The notes: generated by a model from the letters alone, not told the origin. DNA of 7,133 nt from Candidatus Methanophagales archaeon (GCA_003601795.1 PIXU01000103.1:1-7133); one strand, 5' to 3'. Counted from the stretch's first letter, positions 1-6,117 are shown. Numbers and translations are program-made.

Positions 1-92
1 ATGAGAACCGTGAGTTCATCCCGTATCACATACGTGTTTGCATCAAACAATCCCTTCTCCTTATACCAATATAAGCCGTCTTGAATTCTCAT
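1..92 (-). CDS. MBL-fold metallo-hydrolase, N-terminal fragment (runs off window)
   Basis: The minus strand from the ATG at 92 is open to the window edge and gives 30 residues, beginning MRIQDGLYWY and continuing KEKGLFDANTYVIRDELTVL. The pattern of a short amphipathic strand, then 'G..DANTYVI.DELTVLI', is the usual first beta-hairpin of small archaeal metallo-beta-lactamase-fold hydrolases. The HxHxDH metal-binding motif would lie further on, outside the window, so the catalytic class cannot be checked. The ATG overlaps the TGA of the upstream SpoIIM-like gene (ATGA, 89-92), which supports this start and suggests translational coupling in one operon. No separate Shine-Dalgarno is obvious. 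It is too short for any ORF length cut-off. The family call rests only on the N-terminal pattern. Confidence 0.62.
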   Translation of the reverse strand, partial: MRIQDGLYWYKEKGLFDANTYVIRDELTVL

Positions 93-682
93 GTTAATCT
101 AAAATAAGTGGAAGCGGTAATCAAAGCCGATTCAATAAGAGCGGCAATAAAGAGAAGAGGCAAGACCACGGCAAGGAAAAACCTCAAACCGTTCCTCAAT
201 TCCTTTTTAAAATACCTCTCACCTTTCTTTTTCAAAACCTCGCGCCCCAGTCTCAAGCCAATCGCCGCAGAGAGCAAAAAAGCAGGTATCTCAAACGTCC
301 CATGCGGCACTATCGCAAGAAAGATACTCAGCCCCTGCTCTTTTGCAAACCAGCCGAGCAAACCACCATTGATAAACGCGGAAAATAGCGGAAAAATACC
401 TATCAGCGGTCCCAATATGATGTCAAGGAAACAGGTGAACGAGTTATTCAAGAATAGCACGGCAAAGAAAACCAAAAAAATTATCCATGTGGGGTATCGC
501 TCTGTAGAATCTTTTAAATTCTCACTAAGCTGCTGAATCCACTCCAGGGGCACATTAAATATTTCGCTCAGGAAACCGGCATACCCAATGATAATGGAGC
601 CAACGAAAACAACGGAAATGAGCAGGACGTAAAATCTAATAGAATAAAGATATTCACGCACCGATAACTTTTCTTCTTCCAT
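89..682 (-). CDS. SpoIIM/DUF95-family integral membrane protein
   Basis: A 197-aa hydrophobic protein with a short charged N-terminus (MEEEKLSVREY) and about five membrane segments near residues 15-36, 66-80, 87-112, 117-146 and 166-190. The family signature is seen as NNSFTCFLDIILGP (79-92) followed by VPHGTFEIPAFLLSAAIGLRLG (125-146); the 'PHG.fEipA' block is characteristic of stage II sporulation protein M-like proteins. In Bacillus SpoIIM belongs to a cell-wall remodelling complex; archaeal members do not sporulate and their role is unknown, though they often sit with transport or membrane genes. The length is normal for the short archaeal members. The start at 682 is the only ATG ahead of the first helix and faces the HMGR gene across a 70-nt spacer. 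The stop overlaps the next gene by four bases. The family call is firm, the function open. Confidence 0.85.
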   Translation of the reverse strand: MEEEKLSVREYLYSIRFYVLLISVVFVGSIIIGYAGFLSEIFNVPLEWIQQLSENLKDSTERYPTWIIFLVFFAVLFLNNSFTCFLDIILGPLIGIFPLFSAFINGGLLGWFAKEQGLSIFLAIVPHGTFEIPAFLLSAAIGLRLGREVLKKKGERYFKKELRNGLRFFLAVVLPLLFIAALIESALITASTYFRLT

Positions 683-752
683 TTTCTTCTTGTAACGATA
701 ATAAGCATTTTTATAACTAAAATCTTGTGGTTATAAAAGGAGCTAAAATAAA
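683..752. promoter_or_regulatory. Divergent promoter spacer between spoIIM-like and HMGR genes
   Basis: This 70-nt AT-rich spacer separates two divergent starts. A TATA-like stretch (TTTTTATAAC, about 709-718) lies at a fitting distance for an archaeal promoter firing rightward to HMGR, and its complement (GTTATAAAAA) could serve leftward. A second TTATAAAA at 731-738 adjoins the HMGR Shine-Dalgarno. The rightward gene has a clear ribosome site, AAAGGAGCT, about 736-744, 8-9 nt before the ATG at 753. The leftward gene has only a weak purine run (AAGAAGAAA). Boxes were read by eye. Confidence 0.45.
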
Positions 753-2024
753 ATGAGAACGTCGAAAATACCGGGATTTTATAAGCTGAGTACCGAGGAG
801 AGATTGGAGATAGTAAGAGATTTTGCAGCGTTATCGGAAGAGGAGCTGAAGGTGCTTGGCAACACAGGTTCGCTGGGCGAAACCGCAAATAGAATGATAG
901 AAAACGTTGTTGGTACAATGCCTCTGCCGCTGGGCATTGCTGCTAATTTCGTGATTAATGGTAATGATTACCTGATACCAATGGCGATAGAAGAGCCTTC
1001 TGTTGTCGCAGCGGCAAGCAATGCGGCGAAGATGGCAAGGGCTAAAGGCGGTTTCCTGACCAGTTCCACGGAACCCATAATGATCGGGCAAATCCAATTA
1101 ACCGGTGTTTCCGACCCGTTCGCTGCGAAATTCGCCATTCTTGAAACTAAGCGCAGAATTTTAGCACTCGCAAACGAAAAAGACCCCGTGCTTGTGAACC
1201 TTGGCGGCGGTGCGAAAGACATCGAGGTAAACGTCATTGACACAGCCGAAGGTCCAATGGTGATTGTCCATCTACTTGTCAACGTTAAGGACGTAATGGG
1301 TGCGAATGCGGTAAACACGATGGCTGAAGCGGTTGCACCATTTATTGAGCAGCTCACAGGCGGAAAAGCGAATTTGCGAATCATCTCTAATCTTGCAACG
1401 TATCGGTTAGCGCGTGCAAGGGCTGTTTTTGCGCGGGATGCAATAGGCGGCGAGGAAGTTGTGGCTCGTGTCATCAGCGCATACTTGTTTGCAAAATCCG
1501 ACCCGTACCGATGCGCAACGCATAACAAAGGTATAATGAACGGTGTAGATGCAGTTGTAATCGCTACGGGGAACGATTTCAGGGCGATTGAGGCGGGTGC
1601 ACATACGTATGCAAGCATCACCGGGAAATGCCAGCCATTGACGAGATGGGAAAAGAACCGCGACCGTGACCTGGTGGGAACGATTGAACTGCCAATTGCC
1701 GTTGGTATCGTTGGTGGTGCAACGTCCGTTCATCCTACTGCGAAAACAAATCTCAAGATACTTGGCGTGAAAACGGCAAACGAGCTTGCCGAAATTATCG
1801 CTGCCGTGGGTCTTGCACAGAATTTCGCTGCGCTGCGCGCACTGGCAACCGAAGGTATCCAGCGAGGGCATATGTCGCTGCATGCACGGAACGTTGCAAT
1901 AGCGGCAGGTGCAAAAGGAGAGCAGATAGACCGCGTTGTGGAAATACTGGTGCGCGAGAAGAAGGTAAGAATTGACAGGGCGAAAGAAGTGCTGGAAGAG
2001 ATTTCTTTGGAAAAGAAAGCATAG
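753..2024 (+). CDS. hmgA: Class II hydroxymethylglutaryl-CoA reductase
   Basis: A full-length 423-aa class II HMG-CoA reductase; the Pseudomonas mevalonii enzyme is 428 aa. It converts HMG-CoA to mevalonate, here presumably for archaeal isoprenoid lipids. Against the remembered P. mevalonii sequence, the catalytic residues are all present: Glu81 in IEEPSVVAAAS (Glu83 there), Lys259 in ATHNKGIMNG (Lys267), Asp275 in ATGNDFRAIEAGAH (Asp283) and His373 in EGIQRGHMSLHARN (His381). Other family blocks are MIENVVGT (48-55), the DVMGANAVNTMAEA cofactor segment (180-193) and GGATSVHP (321-328). Asp144 sits where P. mevalonii Asp146 favours NAD over NADP, so NADH use is a plausible inference. There is no membrane anchor. 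The start has a good AAAGGAG site and the N-terminus aligns with the family. The AbrB-like gene follows 8 nt downstream, probably co-transcribed. Confidence 0.96.
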   Translation: MRTSKIPGFYKLSTEERLEIVRDFAALSEEELKVLGNTGSLGETANRMIENVVGTMPLPLGIAANFVINGNDYLIPMAIEEPSVVAAASNAAKMARAKGGFLTSSTEPIMIGQIQLTGVSDPFAAKFAILETKRRILALANEKDPVLVNLGGGAKDIEVNVIDTAEGPMVIVHLLVNVKDVMGANAVNTMAEAVAPFIEQLTGGKANLRIISNLATYRLARARAVFARDAIGGEEVVARVISAYLFAKSDPYRCATHNKGIMNGVDAVVIATGNDFRAIEAGAHTYASITGKCQPLTRWEKNRDRDLVGTIELPIAVGIVGGATSVHPTAKTNLKILGVKTANELAEIIAAVGLAQNFAALRALATEGIQRGHMSLHARNVAIAAGAKGEQIDRVVEILVREKKVRIDRAKEVLEEISLEKKA

Positions 2025-2032
2025 ACTTTGGA

Positions 2033-2287
2033 TTGCGAAAAGGCGCTGTTTGCACCTCTTGTGGCGATGAATACATATCCGATGTGGTCTGGGAAGAGAT
2101 AGAGAAGAAAACAGAAGAGCTTGGATTATTTGGCTTGGAAAGAAAAGTCAAAGTTCGCAAATCGGGTAATTCACTGGCAATTACCCTCCCGCCGGATATT
2201 GCCGATTTTTTAGGTGTTAAAGCGCAGACCTTGGTGAGTTTATTACCTTTAGAAAGGGGTAAATTGGAGATCCATGTATCAAAGTAG
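2033..2287 (+). CDS. AbrB/SpoVT-type DNA-binding protein with half of a zinc ribbon
   Basis: An 84-aa protein starting at TTG (2033), 8 nt after the HMGR stop. Residues 5-20 (AVCTSCGDEYISDVVW) match the second knuckle of a YgiT/MqsA-type zinc ribbon, with Cys7 and Cys10. Residues about 38-82 (KVKVRKSGNSLAITLPPDI, then ADFLGVKAQT) form a swapped-hairpin AbrB/SpoVT/MazE DNA-binding domain. Archaeal proteins of this build normally start with a first CxxC knuckle about 25-30 residues earlier. Here the in-frame sequence upstream is open only back to about 1976, lies within the HMGR coding region and has no cysteine, so the first knuckle is absent. A GTG at 2084 is an alternative start giving the AbrB part alone. 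It is likely a transcription regulator or antitoxin-like protein, possibly autoregulating this unit. No Shine-Dalgarno is clear. It may be a decaying gene. Confidence 0.68.
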   Translation: MRKGAVCTSCGDEYISDVVWEEIEKKTEELGLFGLERKVKVRKSGNSLAITLPPDIADFLGVKAQTLVSLLPLERGKLEIHVSK

Positions 2288-2342
2288 ACTTCTCTCCTTT
2301 TATTCCATCTCCCCGGTACTATCTAAAAATCTATTGATTTAT

Positions 2343-2528
2343 CACCGCGGAGAGCGCCGAGTACGCAGAGTTTTAAGACTGTTTCAATCATTGCTTAGAT
2401 TTTCTGACACAGATTTACACGGACTTACTCAAGTTTAACATTGTTGATTTTTAACGTCTATCTGTGTTAATCTGCGTTAATCTGTGTCTATAATTTATGT
2501 CTTTGCGTTCTCTGTGTGCTCTGCGGTG
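2343..2528. repeat. Composite imperfect inverted repeat of dispersed-repeat modules
   Basis: The left arm reads on the plus strand: a CACCGCGGAGAG...ACGCAGAG module (2343-2370) and a GACACAGATTTACACGGAC module (2406-2424). The right arm carries the same modules on the minus strand, in the same order from the outside in: CACCGCAGAGCAC...ACGCAAAG (2528-2501) and GACACAGATTAACGCAGATT plus AACACAGATAGA (2488-2457). The outer modules match at 21 of 28 positions by eye. The whole could fold into a long interrupted hairpin between the converging HMGR-AbrB unit and the methyltransferase gene. Such 'CACCGCAGAG/CACAGATTAACAC' sequences are remembered as scattered through many environmental bacterial and archaeal genomes; no function is known to me. 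Confidence 0.8.
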
Positions 2529-3284
2529 AAATTTTCCTATTTTCCATTCTGCCTTACGCAATATTCCTCGCAGCGTTTGCACTTCTCTCTCGGTAAGCTC
2601 TGCTCTGCCAAGAATCCTTCTAAGCATGAGCAACGTCTTCTCTCTTTTATGGTCCTTGTAACCTATCTCATCAAAAAACGTTTCCAGATGCACGAACAAC
2701 CGCTCCTTATCTTCTACACGTGCTAATCTTAACCGCATACCTCTGGTTCTGGACGTTGAACCCGACTCCGTCCTCCCGTCCACGCCGCTTAATTCGTACA
2801 TAATGACCGCAACGGCATGCGAGAGGTTCATCACGGGATACTCGGGGCTCGTGGGAATGCACACGATAATGTCGCAACGCTTGAGTTCTTCATTCCACAG
2901 TCCCGTGTCCTCTCTGCCAAACAGGATGGATACGACTTTGCTTGAATTATCCTTACCTTTATCCTCTCCTATTCGTTTAACTTTTTCTTTTAATTGCTGC
3001 GGCGAGAAAAAAGGTACTCGGAGATGTTTGTTGGCTGAAATACCATACTTGGAGGTAGTACCCACAACAATTACCGAGTTTTCTATCGCTTCCTCTATCG
3101 AACCTACAATCTCACTTGTTCTTAGCACGTCATAAGCGTGAGAGGCGACATAAACCGCTTTATCGCCTATATCCGCTGGATTTACCAGATATAACGCCGA
3201 ACTCCCGAAATTTTTTAGTACCCTTGCCACCGCCCCTATGTTCTCTTCGTTCTTCGGTTCCACGAGAATTGTTCTTATTTCCAT
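2451..3284 (-). CDS. TrmJ/TrmH-type SPOUT RNA 2'-O-methyltransferase with repeat-encoded tail
   Basis: A 277-aa SPOUT-fold methyltransferase of the TrmH 'group 1'/TrmJ type, which in archaea methylates the ribose of tRNA position 32 using S-adenosylmethionine. Motif 1 is VEPKNEENIGAVARVLKNFG (8-27), motif 2 VSILFGREDTGLWNEELKRC (118-137) and motif 3 IPTSPEYPVMNLSHAVAV (143-160). Motifs 2 and 3 form the trefoil knot that binds the cofactor; Arg124 and Asn153 are at the expected catalytic and binding places. A helical C-terminal domain (about 183-250) resembles that of TrmJ. The normal protein should end near Lys251. The last 26 residues, beginning FHRRAHRERK and ending TQINTDRR, are a translation of the dispersed repeat at 2457-2530. 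The start ATG at 3284 sits just before IRTILVEP and is typical. tRNA rather than rRNA as substrate is inferred from family. Confidence 0.88.
   Translation of the reverse strand: MEIRTILVEPKNEENIGAVARVLKNFGSSALYLVNPADIGDKAVYVASHAYDVLRTSEIVGSIEEAIENSVIVVGTTSKYGISANKHLRVPFFSPQQLKEKVKRIGEDKGKDNSSKVVSILFGREDTGLWNEELKRCDIIVCIPTSPEYPVMNLSHAVAVIMYELSGVDGRTESGSTSRTRGMRLRLARVEDKERLFVHLETFFDEIGYKDHKREKTLLMLRRILGRAELTEREVQTLRGILRKAEWKIGKFHRRAHRERKDINYRHRLTQINTDRR
2457..2498 (-). repeat. Dispersed 42-bp repeat, copy 1
   Basis: This matches 3337-3378 at 40 of 42 positions in the same orientation, 880 bp apart; the differences are at 2463 and 2491. On the minus strand it reads AGACACAGATTAACGCAGAT followed by TAACACAGATAGA, with an internal tandem of GATTAAC-G/A-CAGATTAACAC units. 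It lies wholly in frame within the 3' end of the methyltransferase gene, whose TAA is four bases further on. Confidence 0.9.
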
Positions 3285-3336
3285 AAACCTTTCTTTAGAA
3301 AAGAAAGCTTTACCAAAGAAATTTGTATTTTTATTA

Positions 3337-3378
3337 TCTATCCGTGTTAATCTGCGTTAATCTGTGTCTACAATTTAT
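3337..3378 (-). repeat. Dispersed 42-bp repeat, copy 2
   Basis: This is the second copy of the 2457-2498 repeat, same strand sense, 40 of 42 identical. It overlaps the last codons and stop of the radical SAM gene: the TAG at 3370-3368 is the TAG of 'AATTGTAGACACAG', so that gene ends inside the repeat, in a different frame from the methyltransferase. The CACCGC module that accompanies copy 1 is not present here. Confidence 0.9.
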
Positions 3379-4381
3379 TTTTGTTGTCTCTATCTTTATT
3401 GCTGCTTGTGCCCTGATTTGAAGTAGAAGTGGAAAACCGTCTCGTTACTTTTTCCAGCCGCTCACGATAGTCAGAATCATCACGTTCTCGTTCCAGCGCC
3501 AGCTCGTGAACTATCTCTTCTCTTGGTTTCGATTTTGAATGAGCGAACCATGAAATTCGGTCTTCTTTCTGGTCTTCTATCGTTCTTCGCTTGCTGGTGA
3601 GCTTAGCATCCGGATAAACGGTAATCCATGTTTCTTGTGCTGGTGGTGTGGGATATTCGCGATAACAGCTCCTGCTTATTATAGCATTAGAAAGGTGATT
3701 GGAGGCGAGTTCGTACGCATACTCCATCTCTTTGATGGTAGGACGTCTCGTAACCTGCTCAAATGCAAAAGTTGGTGCAAACGGGTTAATCCGGTATTTT
3801 ATGTCGCGATTCAACGAGGAGAGAAAAATAGCTATTTGCTCTATCTCCTTCTCGTCCACAATACCCGGCATGTAAACCGTTTGGATTAACAGTTCTATCC
3901 CGGTGTCGTTTAACGCTGCCACAGCTTTTAATACCGGTTTGTTCGATTTCCCGGTGTACCATTTATGAATTTCCTCGGAAAAAGCTTTGATGTCTATATG
4001 GGCTTCGGTTAAACCTGCATCCTTCAACTCACCCGCATAATTACCGTTTTCTTCACGCCCTATCTCATAGCCATTGCTCATCAGGACTATCTCTCTAAAT
4101 CCTTTTCCTTTCAACCCTTTCACGAGCGTCAGGAGATAGTCCTTGTCAAGGGTGGGTTCTCCGCCGGTAATCATTGCCTTGGCGGGAAGCTGCCCATAAT
4201 GCCTGAGGCATGCCTGTTCTGCTTTTTCCAACGTCTCCTCTGCACTGAGTAAAGTTCCTACGCCATCATCACGTGCAGGCCTGAAACAACCCCTACACCG
4301 GAAGTTGCAGCCGGTAAGCATGAACCAGATGCGGGGTTCTATTTCCGAAAGCGTAAAGTATTGGATGCCTCGTTTGCTCAT
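3368..4381 (-). CDS. Radical SAM protein, PflA/NrdG-activase-like
   Basis: A 337-aa protein with the canonical radical SAM cluster motif CNFRCRGC (Cys25, Cys29, Cys32, spacing CX3CX2C), the glycine-rich SAM-contact motif MITGGEPTLD (70-79), and later strands of the half-barrel seen as IVLMSNGYEIG (98-108), AHIDIKAF (126-133, the usual 'D.K' of activases), ELLIQTVYMPGIVDE (163-177) and KYRINPF (195-201). It should hold a 4Fe-4S cluster and cleave S-adenosylmethionine to a 5'-deoxyadenosyl radical. The layout resembles pyruvate formate-lyase-activating-enzyme-like archaeal proteins, but no partner glycyl-radical enzyme is in view and there is no second cysteine cluster. The C-terminal 60 residues are charged and then Ser/Asn/Lys-rich, probably disordered. 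The ATG at 4381 has little leader. The substrate is unknown. Confidence 0.85.
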   Translation of the reverse strand: MSKRGIQYFTLSEIEPRIWFMLTGCNFRCRGCFRPARDDGVGTLLSAEETLEKAEQACLRHYGQLPAKAMITGGEPTLDKDYLLTLVKGLKGKGFREIVLMSNGYEIGREENGNYAGELKDAGLTEAHIDIKAFSEEIHKWYTGKSNKPVLKAVAALNDTGIELLIQTVYMPGIVDEKEIEQIAIFLSSLNRDIKYRINPFAPTFAFEQVTRRPTIKEMEYAYELASNHLSNAIISRSCYREYPTPPAQETWITVYPDAKLTSKRRTIEDQKEDRISWFAHSKSKPREEIVHELALERERDDSDYRERLEKVTRRFSTSTSNQGTSSNKDRDNKNKL

Positions 4382-4479
4382 TTCGACAATAATATAATAT
4401 TTTATTTAATCTTAAGGATATAAAGAGAAGAGGGGGATAATGTAAATAGACTCAGAAAGAATTGATGGATGTGTTATAA
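4382..4479. promoter_or_regulatory. Divergent promoter and leader region, radical SAM gene / helical-protein operon
   Basis: A 98-nt AT-rich spacer. The part near the leftward gene (about 4390-4412) is almost all A/T, with several TATA-like words and room for only a very short leader. Rightward, GGATATAAAG (about 4417-4426) is a TATA-like candidate. The rightward leader is odd: the strongest purine ribosome-site-like run (GAGGGGG, 4430-4436) precedes an ATG-TAA start-stop at 4440-4445, not the main gene. A four-residue ORF ATGGATGTGTTATAA (4465-4479) then abuts the main ATG at 4480. Boxes were read by eye. Confidence 0.4.
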
Positions 4480-5847
4480 ATGTCTTCGCATAAAAGCGAG
4501 CAAGGAGAAGAGAAAAGCGAAGGTTTTAGTTTGGATGAAGAATTGAAATCTCTTGATGCCCGGGACTTATACAATTTAGTACAAAATCTAATAATGAAAA
4601 ACTCGGAAGTCCATAGATTGGTTTTGGAGTGGTTTAAAGAGAAGGCAGAGGCTTCAAGCGTTGCAGAAGAAGTAGCGGCTCTAAATGACGAGTTATTGAT
4701 GGAATACTGGGAAAAAGCGGAAAATATCATCTTGGAATTCAATGAATATGGCGGCGGACCTGAAGATGAAGAGGAGGAAGCTTATCAGTGGCTGGATGAA
4801 ATTTCCGAATTGATTAGAAAAGGTAATATATCCTCAGATGCAAAAATCGGATTTTTAGATGACGCCTTTGTGGAGTATGATATTGGGAATTCAGGTTTTG
4901 ATGATGAATTGATGGATATTTTCTTCGAGATTTGCGATACGAAGGAAGAATGGGAATATTTAGTGGCAAAACTGGCAAAAAGCCCTTCTGATTGGCGAAA
5001 AAAATTAATTATGAATATTCAGAAGGACTATCTTTGCGATGAAAGAGCATATTTAGAAATGCGCATGGAAAATCTCCATTACGGTATGGATTACTGGGAT
5101 TTGGTGGAGTTCTATGTTAATAAGGACGATTTGCAAAAGGCACTGGAAACAGCGGAACAGGGGATATTAAAAGGCGAAGGTAGGCTTACAGAGCTGTTCC
5201 AATTTTTGTTCGAGCATCTTGCTGAAGAAAGGGATACCGCCAATATAGAACGAATTGTTCGGGTTGCGTTGACCCGGAAGAGCGAAGAGAAAAACATGCT
5301 GGACAGACTATTTGAGTATTACAAAGCTGAAGGGAATTACGAAAAAGCAAAAGAGGCTCTGCAAAAGGCATATAAAATCATGCGATATGGAAACTACTAT
5401 GCAGAATACAATAAAATGAAAGCGTTCTTGAGGGCTGCAGACTGGAAACATGTTGAGCCCGAAATATTCAAAGATGTTCAAGAAAAAGACATCTGTGACT
5501 ATCTACGAATCTGCATGGACAAAAACCTGAAAGAGGCCGTCCTGCATACAATTTTAAATCCACCCGAGATGCAATGGGGGATGAAAAACAAGTTTGATGA
5601 ATTCGCAGCTAAGCTGGAAGAGGATTTTCCGGAAAGGATAATAGAGTATTACTGGCAAAGCGCTTATAGAAACATCCCGGGAGGAAATAGAGGGACTTAT
5701 CGTATTGCGGCAGGATATTTGGATAAGGTCAAGCGCATTTACGTTAATCTGCTAAAAGATGAATCGGGGTGGAAAAAGCGTTTTTCTGGTTTAAAAGCAG
5801 AATTTAAAAACCGACCTGCATTTCTTGATGAGGTGAGGAAGCTGTGA
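4480..5847 (+). CDS. Acidic alpha-helical TPR-like protein of unknown function
   Basis: A 455-aa soluble, strongly acidic, almost wholly helical protein with no signal peptide or membrane segment. The N-terminus (19-57, DEELKSLDARDLYNLVQNLI...EWF) resembles the lead segment of archaeal proteins of the SWIM-associated or DUF6880-like type, but no CxCxnCxH zinc motif is present, so I do not assign that name. Two TPR-like helical pairs are visible: 204-232 (DYWDLVEFYVNKDDLQKALE) and 274-304 (LDRLFEYYKAEGNYEKAKEA). An acidic linker, GGGPEDEEEEA, lies at 91-101. The C-terminal block 410-455 (AGYLDKVKRIYVNLLKDESG, then W...) has the form of the end segment seen in such helical scaffold proteins. 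The ATG at 4480 is preceded in frame by a stop. The gene overlaps the next one (GTGA), implying co-expression. A scaffold or protein-binding role is only inferred. Confidence 0.82.
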   Translation: MSSHKSEQGEEKSEGFSLDEELKSLDARDLYNLVQNLIMKNSEVHRLVLEWFKEKAEASSVAEEVAALNDELLMEYWEKAENIILEFNEYGGGPEDEEEEAYQWLDEISELIRKGNISSDAKIGFLDDAFVEYDIGNSGFDDELMDIFFEICDTKEEWEYLVAKLAKSPSDWRKKLIMNIQKDYLCDERAYLEMRMENLHYGMDYWDLVEFYVNKDDLQKALETAEQGILKGEGRLTELFQFLFEHLAEERDTANIERIVRVALTRKSEEKNMLDRLFEYYKAEGNYEKAKEALQKAYKIMRYGNYYAEYNKMKAFLRAADWKHVEPEIFKDVQEKDICDYLRICMDKNLKEAVLHTILNPPEMQWGMKNKFDEFAAKLEEDFPERIIEYYWQSAYRNIPGGNRGTYRIAAGYLDKVKRIYVNLLKDESGWKKRFSGLKAEFKNRPAFLDEVRKL

Positions 5848-6089
5848 AATTGGCGGAGAGCGGTGAAGTGAAAGTAAAAACAACGAAACCTCAGGAAGTG
5901 GCTTTTGCGGTGCATAAAGGCTCTTATCAGAAATTAGGAGAGGTGTTTGGGAAATTAGTGCAATGGATGGAAGAGAATAGGTACGCGATTGTGGGTCCTT
6001 CTGTAACTGTATGCTATAACGACCCACATACAACGCCAGAAGAGGAGCTGGTCAGCGAATGCCAGTTTCCGGTGAGGAAAAGAAGATAG
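5844..6089 (+). CDS. Single-module GyrI-like (AraC effector-binding) domain protein
   Basis: An 81-aa protein starting at GTG 5844, whose last three bases overlap the stop of the upstream gene (GTGA). A strong Shine-Dalgarno, GAGGTGAGG, lies at 5830-5838 inside that gene, which fixes the start. Residues 8-78 match a GyrI/SbmC-like small-molecule-binding module: EVAFAVHKGSYQKLGEVFGK (18-37), WMEENRYAIVGP (41-52), then CYNDPHTTPEEELVSECQFPV (57-77), where 'GP...yndP..tp.eel..e..fPv' is the family signature. Classic GyrI domains have two SHS2 modules in about 150 residues; this has one, so it would need to dimerise to form the usual cleft or be a truncated form. There is no DNA-binding part. Its ligand is unknown. 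Tight coupling suggests it works with the helical protein. Confidence 0.82.
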   Translation: MKLAESGEVKVKTTKPQEVAFAVHKGSYQKLGEVFGKLVQWMEENRYAIVGPSVTVCYNDPHTTPEEELVSECQFPVRKRR

Positions 6090-6117
6090 GGATGATGTAA
6101 AAGGATTAGAAGGGAAA

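Noticed and set aside
108..536. Plus-strand open frame opposite the SpoIIM-like gene
   Set aside because: It is Lys/Ser-rich shadow sequence antisense to a recognised membrane protein.
968..1621. Long minus-strand open frame of 217 codons opposite HMGR
   Set aside because: It is antisense to a clearly identified enzyme, with Ala/Ser/Thr-rich shadow composition and no family features.
2288..2342. T-rich terminator after the AbrB-like gene
   Set aside because: CTTCTCTCCTTTTATT is pyrimidine-rich and might end transcription, but there is no hairpin or long T-run, and the nearby composite repeat is an equal candidate.
2457..3378. CRISPR array
   Set aside because: There are only two copies 880 bp apart with a gene between them, plus internal tandem units without spacers; this is a dispersed repeat.
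4480..5847. Naming the 455-aa protein a SWIM zinc-finger protein
   Set aside because: The helical parts recall proteins given that name, but the CxCxnCxH motif is absent.
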